A stretch of DNA of 64,000 nt from Malurus cyaneus samueli (taxonomy: Eukaryota > Chordata > Aves > Passeriformes > Maluridae). A program made the translations under genes and the position numbers. Location: positions 2,145,998 through 2,209,997 of the forward strand of contig CM019219.1 of the NCBI GenBank assembly GCA_009741485.1, read 5' to 3'. The notes beneath the pieces are model-generated. The model did no database searches and had not been told where the DNA came from. It saw only the letters and a list, made by a program, of their open reading frames with translations. Shown piece by piece: positions 37,246-47,467 of the stretch (position 1 is the stretch's first letter; every line of letters starts with the position of its first letter).

Positions 37246-38763
37246 GTAAGCACCCCAGGAAAACATTCTTTGACAATCCATCAATAACCACTGGACACAA
37301 AATCACTTTCTGTAATGGCTCTGGGATCTATAATTGCCTGGAATAGATCAGTCAGAGCCACTGCAATACATTTTTATTGTGTGTTTCTATTTGCACCGTC
37401 CCATATATGAAATTATTTTTATTTGATAAAGAAATGTTGATCAGGCAGTAATTATCTTGTTCTTAATTGACAGCCTATGATACAAAGGAATCTTGTAATC
37501 CTCAAAGCATTTTGAAGTCTAACATTCCATCATGAAGAATTCCCATTAACAATCAAAAAATGCGGTTTCTCCACAGACACAAAGAAGTAAAAATTTTTGA
37601 ATTGAGCATTTGAAGCCTTTGGATTGAGAGGCAAATGAAACAGCATTTCCAAAACCATTAAAATTAAGTAAAACCATATTGATGAGTTTTGTGGCATGAA
37701 AGTGGCTCAGGATGAAAAATGTGATGATATCATTCAATAATATCAGTGTTTTGAAACCCAGTTTATATTATGATAATGTTAATTATGCCAAGCTATGCCT
37801 TATTAACCTTGATTTGCTGATGAGCTGTTGGTTTCTGTGAAAAGCTGTGGCAGCCACATCATTGGAAGAGCCACAGAAATTCACTGTCCTCTCCTGAGGA
37901 AGGATTTTAATTTGCTTTAACTGACTTTATCACCCCGAATTTGCAAAACTGAGCAGTGCTGATGGGGCTGCCTTTTCTCACTGAGCTGGAATGAGCAGAG
38001 GCTTGGACTGGCATTTTTATTTCTGTACAAAAGAGAACCTCTGGCGACTCCTCAGTGGCAGAATTGACCTCGTGGAATTGTAAATGGGAATTCCTGCGGT
38101 GCTTTAATTTAAAAAATAATGCTTAACAAAGAATATTTTTAATTATCTCGCTGTCTTTGAAAAGTAAATCTTTTTTTTCTTTTTTTTTTTTAATTTTACA
38201 TGACCACAGCCAGTCTGAGCTCTGTGAATATTTCAGTGCTCCGCAGACACAGGCAGCACAGGGTTTCTGAAAATCTGCCAGCTGACCTGGCCAGAACATT
38301 GCATGCTCAGAATAACCAAACTCCTGAGAACTGATTGGTGTCTTTTTGGATGTCTGGGGTTATCCACTGAAGAATTACAGGATGGCAGATACATGAAAAT
38401 TACAGAAATTGAAATCCTAAGGCGTCTGGGGGCTGCCAAAGCTTCCCGGTGTCCACAGCACCCCAAGGCTCTGGACAGGAGTTCACAGGCAGATCTTAGT
38501 GCTGCTGGAAGCAAACATAGAAAAAGATTTAGGAGGAGCTTGATTCTCCTCATTTTATTGGTGCTGTTTTTTGGGGTTTTGGCTATGGTTTTTGGGATCC
38601 TGTCCCCTGTGTTGAGCTGCTCTATGCAGTCAGCAGCCACCAGCACATCTCCCTCCCTCCCCACCTCTCACTCCTCTCTGCTGCTCCCTGTGTGATCAGA
38701 AGCCCCGATCAGCCCGGGCTGCTCTCAGTGTTTTTGTTTGAAGCTTTTTGTCTCGTTTTGCAG
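37246..38763 (+). other. ADAM12: ADAM12 intron (1.5 kb)
   Basis: AT-rich, with no repeat that I can name. A 130-codon open frame at 38303-38695 has a basic stretch followed by a hydrophobic stretch, but it has no known counterpart and lies only 68 bases before the EGF exon. Confidence 0.75.
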
Positions 38764-38872
38764 GTCTGTAACAACAAGAAGAACTGTCACTGTGAGGCTG
38801 AGTGGGCACCCCCGCTGTGTGACAAGCCAGGCTTTGGTGGCAGCGTGGACAGCGGCCCCGTCAGACAGGCAG
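38764..38872 (+). CDS. ADAM12: ADAM12 exon: EGF-like module and juxtamembrane stalk
   Basis: It encodes 36 codons plus one base. [19 protein letters not shown] completes the EGF-like module with its C-x-C and C-x8-C spacing. The stretch [14 protein letters not shown] is the stalk before the membrane. The acceptor is TTTTGCAG. The donor is CAG/GTCCGT, which departs from the GTRAGT consensus at positions +3 to +6 and should be weak. Reading past it gives 12 further residues and a stop at 38908, which would make a secreted short form. The spliced form adds Asp from the leftover G plus AC of the next exon. Confidence 0.95.
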
Positions 38873-38910
38873 GTCCGTGCGATTTCAGGCTTCACCCGGT
38901 GGTTCCATGA
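38873..38910 (+). CDS. ADAM12: possible alternative C-terminus of a short (secreted) ADAM12 isoform
   Basis: If the weak donor at 38873 is not used, the frame continues for 12 residues ([12 protein letters not shown]) to TGA at 38908-38910. An AATAAA signal starts three bases after the stop. The resulting protein would end after the EGF module and lack the transmembrane helix and tail. In human ADAM12 the secreted S form diverges at this same point, after the RQA residues, but with a different unique tail. This is a prediction from sequence; no transcript evidence is available here. Confidence 0.45.
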
Positions 38911-38912
38911 TA

Positions 38913-38918
38913 AATAAA
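38913..38918 (+). promoter_or_regulatory. intronic AATAAA polyadenylation signal
   Basis: Canonical AATAAA three bases after the read-through stop codon. The window 10-30 bases downstream contains GT-rich bases (AAAGTGGTGTCTT), which would fit a downstream element. Confidence 0.45.
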
Positions 38919-39350
38919 ATACAAAGTGGTGTCTTCAGCCATCCTCAGAAAGAGTTATCCCTACACATTGTTCATTTTGTAGGATTTGATTTTTCCATGC
39001 CCGTTTTTCCCAGTGTTGGAATTTCAGTGACCTCAAAGAGATATTTCTGATTCGTGTCCAAGTGCATGACAGGACAAGCAGCCTCCTCACATGTACATCC
39101 ATAAACTAAAACTTTGTGGGCAATAATGTCTGGTTTTGTATTAATAACACTCTTCTAAACCAAAATTCATTCTCCTCTCTCCATCTCCAGATGCTGCATT
39201 GAGTTGCAGCATTGAATTCATGACATCATGGTTATTTCCATGACAAAGCTTCTCACTACCGAAAGACTTTTTTTTTTCTTTAAAGACAGCAAAGAAACCA
39301 CAGTCAGGCTCTTGGAAGAAGTTAATTCCATTTTTTTTTTTTTGTTGCAG

Positions 39351-39486
39351 ACAATAAGAGTTTGACCATAGGAGTGCTGATAACCATCCTGTGCCTTCTC
39401 TTTGCTGGATCAATCATGTACTTTAAAAGGAAGGCTTTCATGAGGTGGCTGTTTACAAGCAAGAAGACAACAATAGAGAAATTAAG
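39351..39486 (+). CDS. ADAM12: ADAM12 exon: transmembrane helix
   Basis: Two bases complete Asp, 44 codons follow, and two bases of Arg end the exon. A hydrophobic segment of about 21 residues starts at LTIGVLITILCLL and ends with IMYF. The basic stop-transfer residues KRK follow immediately, giving the type I topology of ADAMs. The cytoplasmic start continues as RWLFTSKKTTIEKL. NKS just outside the membrane is a potential glycosylation site. The acceptor is TTTGTTGCAG and the donor is AAG/GTATGA. Confidence 0.95.
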
Positions 39487-40109
39487 GTATGATCATTTTC
39501 CCTAATTATATTCCAACAGGTATTAGGGAAGGGAAGCAGTAAACACAGCAATTCTCATCACTGTGAATGCGTCAGAAAGAGCCAGCCCTGACTAAAATAT
39601 TCACCAAATATTAACAGCAATGTTTCCCCTGGGTTAGCCCTGCCTATTTCATTGATAGGCAGCAAATAATGGAGCTATTGGTTTGAATATATCCCTCTTT
39701 CCTTTTGGGATGAAAAATGAAGCGGCGCTGGAAGCGTTGCCTTTATTTCCATTTGCCTGAAACAGTTTCATTTCATTGTGTGGCCTTTTATCTAAACTCA
39801 GTTGAGTGAGCTGAAACTTTCCTATTTGAGGTCATTACTGTTTAAATGTTAGATTCATTAGAACAGTCTCCTGGGTGCTACAAAGCTGCGTTTCCACAGA
39901 TTGCAGAAGCTAATTTAACAGGCTACTGGTTTCTAAAAAATCAATATTTATTATTATTCTTGCAGGGGCGCTGGACAATTTTTACTTTCCTTGTTTACTA
40001 TAACAGGGCAGAAAGTCTTTGCAAAACTCTGTTCTGAAAAGAGGCTCCCATTTAAGGAAATGTTACAAAGCAGAATGTTGTGTTCAACAATTCAGTGTTT
40101 GCATTGCAG
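39487..40109 (+). other. ADAM12: ADAM12 intron (623 bp)
   Basis: AT-rich intronic sequence with no repeat or RNA gene recognised. It ends in GCATTGCAG. Confidence 0.8.
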
Positions 40110-40218
40110 GTCTGTGAGCCCAACAAGACCTCCCAATTCATCTGAGCCAAATTGTGTTCACAGCACGTCGAGTAGGAAAAACCTCATCATGAAACCACAA
40201 AACACAGCCACACAAAAA
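40110..40218 (+). CDS. ADAM12: ADAM12 exon: cytoplasmic tail, part 1
   Basis: One base completes Arg and 36 codons follow, ending on a codon boundary. The protein starts SVSPTRPPNSSEPNCVHSTS and ends NTATQK. Human ADAM12 has RPSRPPRG at the corresponding place, so the SxxRPP motif is kept while the rest is diverged. The acceptor is GCATTGCAG and the donor is AAA/GTGAGT. The segment is rich in Ser and Thr. Confidence 0.9.
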
Positions 40219-40425
40219 GTGAGTCCCTAAATGTTTTTGGTTTTTTTTGAAAGTGGGGGGAAAAAACAAGGGACTAACATGGATTTTAAAGCAGCAGCAG
40301 GCCAAGGTGGATGGGGTTAGGAGCAGCCTGGTTTAGTGGGAGATGTCCCTGCCCTTCCAACACAACCCTTCTGTGGTTCTGTGCCAGCTGTTGACATTTC
40401 TCCTTTGTTTGGATGGTTTCCACAG
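40219..40425 (+). other. ADAM12: ADAM12 intron (207 bp) with CR1 fragment
   Basis: A short intron holding a CR1 tail piece at about 40300-40385. It ends in TTTCCACAG. Confidence 0.8.
40300..40385 (+). mobile_element. CR1 LINE 3'-end fragment
   Basis: GGAGCAGCCTGGTTTAGTGG, then GAGATGTCCCTGCCC and CCAACACAACCCTTCTGTGG match the terminal CR1 blocks. The first copy of the 2013-bp duplication starts inside it, at 40344. Confidence 0.75.
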
Positions 40426-42356
40426 AGGGACAGCCCCCGGCGGCCGCTGCCGTATCACATCATCGACATCAGCGACCCTGTGAAGGTGCCACCTTTGAAA
40501 ACGCCCCAGCGAGTCCTGCCACCCCTTCCCCAGCCACCAAACCACCAGGCTGGCCCTGAGAGACCCCTGCCAGCTCATCCCTCACTGAGGTTCTCCCAGG
40601 TAACCACTGATTTTTCTCTATTTAATATTCACTCCGTGAGTATCCAGAGAAATGTTTTCCTCTCTCTCACGCTGCCCTTTTCCCACAGTATTTCCCTTTT
40701 GCTTTGTGTGAGTTTACAACTGCAGTGTAGAAAAACTGCTTTGTGGAAACTGGGGCTGTTATCCTTAAATTCAGGATCCTGAGATCTCCCTTCACCACCC
40801 AAAAGACAACAGAACAAACACATCAGAGCCTCATCTCTGAATCACTCAGATTAGATCAATTTACACCAGTGCAACCAGTTTTTAATTTGCTTTTTCGTCT
40901 TCCCTTTACCATCCTGCCAGTCATTTTCAGGGGAATAAGAAACACTGATTCTTTCCAAAATAAATTTTGTAGGGAATGTGAAGCAGTATTGATTCCTGTT
41001 GCTTGTCTTTAGCTCCAGTGCTTTCATTGTTCATTTTCTTGCTTTCTCTAACGTTCTGCACAATTCACAGTGGTCAAAGTGAAGATTTGAAGTGCAAGTG
41101 CTTTTTTGTTTCTTAAGAAGGGTATGGACAGAGAAAAGGCTTTCCAAGGCAAAGTGGCCATTTCTCATTCTGAGGCTGCACCTATAGCTCACTGCACATC
41201 ACAGCAGCCCAGCATTCCCCTAAAATCCATGTTCCTAAATCCTTGTGCTTCCAATCCCACCCAAAGGGCCAGGTGCAATAGCAGCTCCTCAGTACTATCA
41301 TTAGCACAGACTGACAGATCTGAATCTGCCAAAAAGCTTCTCAGCTCAGCAGCTCAAATGAATTGTGACAGTTCCTCCATCAAGCCAAAAATCACCATTT
41401 TCAGTCTCTGCATGGAACACAAGTAGGACAAACAGGAGATCAGCTCCAGGCAGCTGAGAGAGCGAGCAAGGATGGATTTTTTCAAAATTGTGTCCACAGC
41501 CTCAACCCTGTCAGAAATAGCTGCTTTTTATACCAAAGGGACACAGAAACCACTCTATGGTGAGAAAATCTTTCATTTTGAAGTTAATTTTTTGCCCTCA
41601 AAGCTTGGAAGGAATAAATTAGATTAGGAATAGTTTTAGAATATATATACATACTACTTCAGATATTGCTTCAGCTCTGTCTTGGAAGTACATCCACTAC
41701 CAAGTCATCAAGAGGAAGGATTTAAAAAACCTTTGCCACAATCAGGATGTCTCCCAGATGCTCAGTGCTGCAGGAGGAGCATTCACTATAAAATTTCCTT
41801 TCAGTTGCAAGTAAAATAGTTGAAAAACAGAGGCTACACAAAAAAAAAATGCCCAGCCAATCAACCAAACAAAAAGTCCTCAGCAAATGAGCTGTTGCCA
41901 GGTTTAATATTTAATTATCTTTTGACTGAAAAACAGCTTTGGCTTCTTTCAGATGCTCTTGCGAGCACACAGACTTTATTTATGGGCCAGATTCGCAGTC
42001 AGTATAAATCAGCCCAGCCCCACGTAAATCAAGGGAACAGAGCAGGTTTATCCTAACCATGGGCTCAGTGCAGGCATTTGGATTTGATCTCTTCCCCTTG
42101 GTTTTGTTACTTTCAGCATCCATTTGCTGCCTCTGACATTCTCATCCTCTTAGTATCAAAATGTATCTGATATTTTGCAGCTCAACCTGATTTTAGGAAG
42201 TGAAACTTTGTGGTTTTACTTTTTCTCCATCAAAACTGAGCTCAGCTCAGCTTCTGTTCCTTCCTGGGGATCTCTGTCCTGTGACACCTCATCCTGGCTG
42301 TAGACACAGAGGGCTTGCAGTTGCTTTTTTAAAAATCAGTGAAAAAATTTGGAGTT
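40344..42356 (+). repeat. 2013-bp direct duplication, copy 1
   Basis: This block is repeated at 42358-44370 with a constant offset of 2014 bases, separated by one N at 42357. I noticed only two substitutions in the parts compared (T/A near 41844 and C/G near 42110). It contains one ADAM12 tail exon and parts of the flanking introns. Near identity plus the single N suggests two overlapping contig ends that were not merged. Confidence 0.97.
40426..40599 (+). CDS. ADAM12: ADAM12 exon: cytoplasmic tail, part 2 (SH3-ligand region)
   Basis: Exactly 58 codons, in phase at both ends. The protein starts RDSPRRPLPYHIIDISD. It contains RVLPPLPQPP, a class I-like PxxP SH3 ligand, and RPLPAHPSLRFSQ. Human ADAM12 has RVLPPLHRAP and RPLPAKPALRQAQ in this position, so the motifs are conserved. 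The tail of ADAM12 binds SH3 proteins such as Src-family kinases, Grb2 and PI3K p85. The acceptor is TTCCACAG and the donor is CAG/GTAACC. An almost identical copy lies at 42440-42613. Confidence 0.95.
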
Positions 42357-42357
42357 N
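42357..42357. other. single-N assembly gap
   Basis: One N sits exactly between the two copies of the 2013-bp block. Copy 1 ends at the base before it and copy 2 begins at the base after it. Confidence 0.98.
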
Positions 42358-44370
42358 TGTCCCTGCCCTTCCAACACAACCCTTCTGTGGTTCTGTGCCA
42401 GCTGTTGACATTTCTCCTTTGTTTGGATGGTTTCCACAGAGGGACAGCCCCCGGCGGCCGCTGCCGTATCACATCATCGACATCAGCGACCCTGTGAAGG
42501 TGCCACCTTTGAAAACGCCCCAGCGAGTCCTGCCACCCCTTCCCCAGCCACCAAACCACCAGGCTGGCCCTGAGAGACCCCTGCCAGCTCATCCCTCACT
42601 GAGGTTCTCCCAGGTAACCACTGATTTTTCTCTATTTAATATTCACTCCGTGAGTATCCAGAGAAATGTTTTCCTCTCTCTCACGCTGCCCTTTTCCCAC
42701 AGTATTTCCCTTTTGCTTTGTGTGAGTTTACAACTGCAGTGTAGAAAAACTGCTTTGTGGAAACTGGGGCTGTTATCCTTAAATTCAGGATCCTGAGATC
42801 TCCCTTCACCACCCAAAAGACAACAGAACAAACACATCAGAGCCTCATCTCTGAATCACTCAGATTAGATCAATTTACACCAGTGCAACCAGTTTTTAAT
42901 TTGCTTTTTCGTCTTCCCTTTACCATCCTGCCAGTCATTTTCAGGGGAATAAGAAACACTGATTCTTTCCAAAATAAATTTTGTAGGGAATGTGAAGCAG
43001 TATTGATTCCTGTTGCTTGTCTTTAGCTCCAGTGCTTTCATTGTTCATTTTCTTGCTTTCTCTAACGTTCTGCACAATTCACAGTGGTCAAAGTGAAGAT
43101 TTGAAGTGCAAGTGCTTTTTTGTTTCTTAAGAAGGGTATGGACAGAGAAAAGGCTTTCCAAGGCAAAGTGGCCATTTCTCATTCTGAGGCTGCACCTATA
43201 GCTCACTGCACATCACAGCAGCCCAGCATTCCCCTAAAATCCATGTTCCTAAATCCTTGTGCTTCCAATCCCACCCAAAGGGCCAGGTGCAATAGCAGCT
43301 CCTCAGTACTATCATTAGCACAGACTGACAGATCTGAATCTGCCAAAAAGCTTCTCAGCTCAGCAGCTCAAATGAATTGTGACAGTTCCTCCATCAAGCC
43401 AAAAATCACCATTTTCAGTCTCTGCATGGAACACAAGTAGGACAAACAGGAGATCAGCTCCAGGCAGCTGAGAGAGCGAGCAAGGATGGATTTTTTCAAA
43501 ATTGTGTCCACAGCCTCAACCCTGTCAGAAATAGCTGCTTTTTATACCAAAGGGACACAGAAACCACTCTATGGTGAGAAAATCTTTCATTTTGAAGTTA
43601 ATTTTTTGCCCTCAAAGCTTGGAAGGAATAAATTAGATTAGGAATAGTTTTAGAATATATATACATACTACTTCAGATATTGCTTCAGCTCTGTCTTGGA
43701 AGTACATCCACTACCAAGTCATCAAGAGGAAGGATTTAAAAAACCTTTGCCACAATCAGGATGTCTCCCAGATGCTCAGTGCTGCAGGAGGAGCATTCAC
43801 TATAAAATTTCCTTTCAGTTGCAAGTAAAATAGTTGAAAAACAGAGGCTACACAAATAAAAAATGCCCAGCCAATCAACCAAACAAAAAGTCCTCAGCAA
43901 ATGAGCTGTTGCCAGGTTTAATATTTAATTATCTTTTGACTGAAAAACAGCTTTGGCTTCTTTCAGATGCTCTTGCGAGCACACAGACTTTATTTATGGG
44001 CCAGATTCGCAGTCAGTATAAATCAGCCCAGCCCCACGTAAATCAAGGGAACAGAGCAGGTTTATCCTAACCATGGGCTCAGTGCAGGCATTTGGATTTG
44101 ATCTCTTCCCCTTGGTTTTGTTACTTGCAGCATCCATTTGCTGCCTCTGACATTCTCATCCTCTTAGTATCAAAATGTATCTGATATTTTGCAGCTCAAC
44201 CTGATTTTAGGAAGTGAAACTTTGTGGTTTTACTTTTTCTCCATCAAAACTGAGCTCAGCTCAGCTTCTGTTCCTTCCTGGGGATCTCTGTCCTGTGACA
44301 CCTCATCCTGGCTGTAGACACAGAGGGCTTGCAGTTGCTTTTTTAAAAATCAGTGAAAAAATTTGGAGTT
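42358..44370 (+). repeat. 2013-bp direct duplication, copy 2
   Basis: Second copy of 40344-42356. The sequence continues as unique intron after 44370, and copy 1 is contiguous with unique sequence before 40344. That is what a contig overlap left unjoined would look like. Confidence 0.97.
42440..42613 (+). CDS. ADAM12: duplicate of the ADAM12 SH3-ligand tail exon (probable assembly artefact)
   Basis: The exon is identical to 40426-40599 as far as I compared, and it keeps its acceptor and donor. Because it is 174 bases (58 codons) with phase 0 at both ends, including it would keep the frame and add a false 58-residue repeat to the tail. I left it out of the 568-residue product. A real recent exon duplication is possible but unlikely given the adjacent N. 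Confidence 0.6.
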
Positions 44371-45541
44371 AAGGGACCTGAGTGTTTGGACCTGCTCAAT
44401 ATGAGAATTACATTTTTCATGGTACTATTTAAAATAACACTTCCCCAAGTAGAATGCATGCTGCATTTTGCTTCATCTCAGCCACCATTTCTTTTCCTTT
44501 TTAATCAGAATTCCCTCCCCTTTAATTTTTTTTTTAATTTACCCTTTCTTACCAGCTTGCCACATTACACTTTCTGTCAGGCCACTTGGCTGCTTCCTCC
44601 TAAGGATATTTTAACTCAAGGGTGACATTTTGACAAGCTCTGGGAAAATGAATGAATAAATAAATCAGATGTTGGGCTTGTGTACCCATCAATACCAGTA
44701 CTTGCTATGAGAATTAAAGAGAGGGGAGGCATTACATACAACTTTAAAAGAAATTTCTATATATGAGATTTACTTAAGATCATGTCTTTTCTTCCTTATC
44801 AAAATGCCTATGAATAATCAACCTGCATCTCCTTCTTGAAAGAGCAGTGAAATTAAAAAAAAACAAAGGGATGCTCAAAATAAATAATGAAAAAGTTGTG
44901 TTTTACTCATGCTCTGACTGCTTGTTTGGATCTTTAATCAGATTATGTTTGTAAGCTCTTCTTGTTTCCCTGGACTTTACTAATGACACTTCTGGCAAAC
45001 TAAAAATAAGGATTAAAATTCCTTACTCCTTATGGGAGTACAGATAGTAGAAAGATCTGAAGTGAGTTTGGGGGTAAATTGGAGTGGTTTTGTGTGCCCT
45101 GAGCAAGCTCCTTAATGTGTCCCAGCACTCCTTAATGAGGAGCACAGACAGAGGAGTCCCCCTGTGTGCAGGGACCACACAGGGGAGCCACGGGCTCAGC
45201 CTGGCAGCAGATGAATTCCTGTTCTTCATTAATGGAGCCTTTAATGCCCCAGAATGAAAGCACAGCAGCATCCCTGAAAAAAAACACCACAGATGCTCCC
45301 AATCCAAACCAGACCGGGGCCGTTTGGTTTTGTGGTCATTTGAATTTCCATTTGAAAGTAATGTGGAGCATTCCCTTCTACCTTTCTGTAGGATTGCTTT
45401 TACAAAGTTACACATTCAATCTTTCATTATGCACTCAAAAGTCATGCATTCAAAAACTTTGGTTTTTATCTGCCACCCATTGAGTCCAGTGGAGATGCAC
45501 CCTCTGTTTCTGGAGTAAGGAATCAAAAGACATAGTCGTGA

Positions 45542-45601
45542 AAATACAGTATTAAATCTTTGTTTCAAAATTTATTGAAACAAAGATTTAATACTGTATT
45601 T
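45542..45601. repeat. perfect palindrome, 26-bp arms, 8-base loop
   Basis: The left arm (45542-45567) begins AAATACAGTATTAAATC. The right arm (45576-45601) is its exact reverse complement. The loop is AAATTTAT. The AT-rich arms could extrude as a cruciform or fold as an RNA hairpin if transcribed within the ADAM12 pre-mRNA. Confidence 0.95.
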
Positions 45602-45734
45602 AATATTTATTGCCTGCTTATTAAAAATAAGTTATGGTATATTTATTTCAATGTATCTGGTTCTAAGTGATTCAAAAGTATCTTCAATTTAGGTTTATAT
45701 TACATATCAAGAAGAAATTTTTCTGTGTGAGGGT

Positions 45735-45905
45735 GGGGAGGGGATGGGATGGAATTCCCAGAGAAGCTGTGGCTGCCCCTGGATCCATTTGAGTGCCCAA
45801 GGCCAGGCTGGACATTGGGGCTGGGAGCAGCCTGGGACAGTGGGAGGTGTCCCTGCCATGGCAGGGGTGGCACTGGGTGTGATTTAATGTCCCTCCCAGT
45901 CTGTA
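45735..45905 (+). mobile_element. CR1 LINE 3'-end fragment
   Basis: CCCAGAGAAGCTGTGGCTGC, GAGTGCCCAAGGCCAGGC, GGGAGCAGCCTGGGACAGTG and GGAGGTGTCCCTGCCATGGC are all typical CR1 3' blocks. The copy ends 93 bases before the next ADAM12 exon. Confidence 0.9.
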
Positions 45906-45997
45906 ATTCCTTGTTTCCGTGGATTTCTCTCCCTGGTGGCTGTGGGAAGGGTTCAATGTTGATTTTGGAAGCTAACAGGAGCTGCTGTTTCCCACAG

Positions 45998-46116
45998 GAG
46001 CCCCCCAAGCCCAGTCCCCCTCGGAAGCCTCTCCCCGCTGACCCCCTGAGCCGAGCTCGCCACGGCCCCGCCGTGCCCGGACACCCCAAAGCTGTGCCCC
46101 TGGGCACCCCTGCCAG
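45998..46116 (+). CDS. ADAM12: ADAM12 exon: cytoplasmic tail, part 3 (PRKPLPADP motif)
   Basis: It has 39 codons plus two bases of Arg. It starts EPPKPSPPRKPLPADPLSRA, which matches the human NPPQKPLPADPLART region, a known SH3 ligand of the ADAM12 tail. The remainder (HGPAVPGHPKAVPLGTPA) is Pro-rich and diverged. The local GC content is much higher than in the flanking introns. The acceptor is TTTCCCACAG and the donor is CAG/GTCAGT. Confidence 0.92.
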
Positions 46117-46958
46117 GTCAGTCCCATCCAAAACCTGCATTTACAGATTTCAGCAGCTCAGAAATGGCTCAAGGAGCTGGTGCAGGAACCATCTTCATCA
46201 TCATTCCATCTCTAATTGCACTGATGATGCCAGTTCTCATTGGGAGTGCAGCAACTCCACTTCCATAGAATATAAAACTCCATAATGGAATGTTTGACTG
46301 TGAGCACCTGGCTGAACATTTACACAAATTAACCAATAAATAATAACTTTACTCCTCAGCTCCCCCCTGGAATTAGGCTGAGAACTGGATGCTCTTCAAA
46401 CCAACCACCAATAAAAGCAATTTTCTCTTCACACATTTCACCAGTAAACATTGATTTACATAATCTTGAAATAATACCCAAAACATTCAAAAAGCACACA
46501 AATTGTACACTTAAAAAATATAAAGCATGATTTTGGAAAAAAACTATCAGGAAAAAAACTATCATCCACCCAGTGTTAATGAGTTTAGTCAATGATGTTT
46601 TCTTACCCAAAATTCTTCAGTTTCCTGTGGATAAAGTGAGCTCCAAGGAAGAGAAAAGTGGTGTTTTAAGCTACAAGAATTCTACCAGTGAGGCATTTAA
46701 ATGCTCAGAAACATCGTAAATGGAATCAATAGAGTCTCCCAATATTTCTGGCAAAAATACCCCAAGAAGAAACTGATTAAACCCCTGGCTGTCCATTCTA
46801 GTCAGATATCCTGACAGCAATAACATTTCAAGCTGTCTCCTGACAAGTTATGAAATTCTGTGACATAATTAGCATTTTTGATCAGGTACAAAATTGATGA
46901 GCACCCAAAGAAATGGAGAGATTAAGTAACAATTTTCTCTTTTCTTTCTTTCCAACAG
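46117..46958 (+). other. ADAM12: last ADAM12 intron (842 bp)
   Basis: AT-rich sequence with no recognised repeat. It ends in a strong pyrimidine tract, TTTTCTTTCTTTCCAACAG. Confidence 0.8.
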
Positions 46959-47019
46959 GCCTGCTCCCAAACATCCACCCCGGGTATCCAGGTCCAGCAA
47001 TGCTACAGATGTGAAATGA
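46959..47019 (+). CDS. ADAM12: ADAM12 last coding exon and stop codon
   Basis: One base completes Arg, followed by PAPKHPPRVSRSSNATDVK and TGA at 47017-47019. The C-terminus is basic and Pro/Ser rich like the human tail, which ends in a related RSTHTAYIK-type sequence, but the last residues differ. This exon brings the in-window product to 568 residues. The exon continues as the 3' UTR. Confidence 0.9.
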
Positions 47020-47461
47020 GTAGAAAAACCTGACACCTTTGTTTTAAAAAGTGAAGACAGAAGTTTGCACTACCTTTCAACTCCAGCTGGAGCTCATTTC
47101 TATGACAATACTTAGAATTTTTAATGTTTAAAACAGCGTTATTTTTAAGAATTCTGAGCTACTGCCTCTGGTGCTGTGCTGTGCTATGGTGCTCTGTATA
47201 CTTGCTCAGGTACTTGTAAATTATTAATTTATGTTGAATATTTATTACAGTGCAGTGCACTGTAGTAGATATTTTTACCATAGCTGAGTTTTCCTAAAAA
47301 GGAAGCCTTTTTTTTTTTGTAATATTTCACTGAACTTGAATAATTCTGCTCTGTTGGTCCTACGTAGGTTTTTTAGTTTTGATCTATTCTTTAAGGAGTG
47401 CTGATACAGATCAATCAAATACATAAACAACTCCATCTCAGTGGTTCACAAGCAACTTTTG

Positions 47462-47467
47462 AATAAA
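47462..47467 (+). promoter_or_regulatory. candidate ADAM12 polyadenylation signal, proximal
   Basis: Canonical AATAAA, 443 bases after the stop codon. Usage is not known. Confidence 0.4.

Larger units (their letters stand above)
38873..39350 (+). other. ADAM12: ADAM12 intron (478 bp), also possible alternative 3' UTR
   Basis: Starts with the weak GTCCGT donor and ends in a long T run plus GTTGCAG. It contains the read-through stop and the AATAAA noted above; otherwise it is plain sequence. Confidence 0.8.
40600..45997 (+). other. ADAM12: ADAM12 intron (5.4 kb as assembled)
   Basis: As assembled the intron includes the second copy of the duplication, so its true length is probably about 3.4 kb. 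After the duplicated part it holds a perfect 26-bp-arm palindrome (45542-45601) and a CR1 fragment (45735-45905). Sequence at 44371-45500 shows nothing I can name. Confidence 0.8.

Noticed and set aside
42440..42613. Genuine extra SH3-ligand exon
   Set aside because: It lies in a near-identical block starting right after a single N, so an unmerged contig overlap is far more likely than a real exon duplication.
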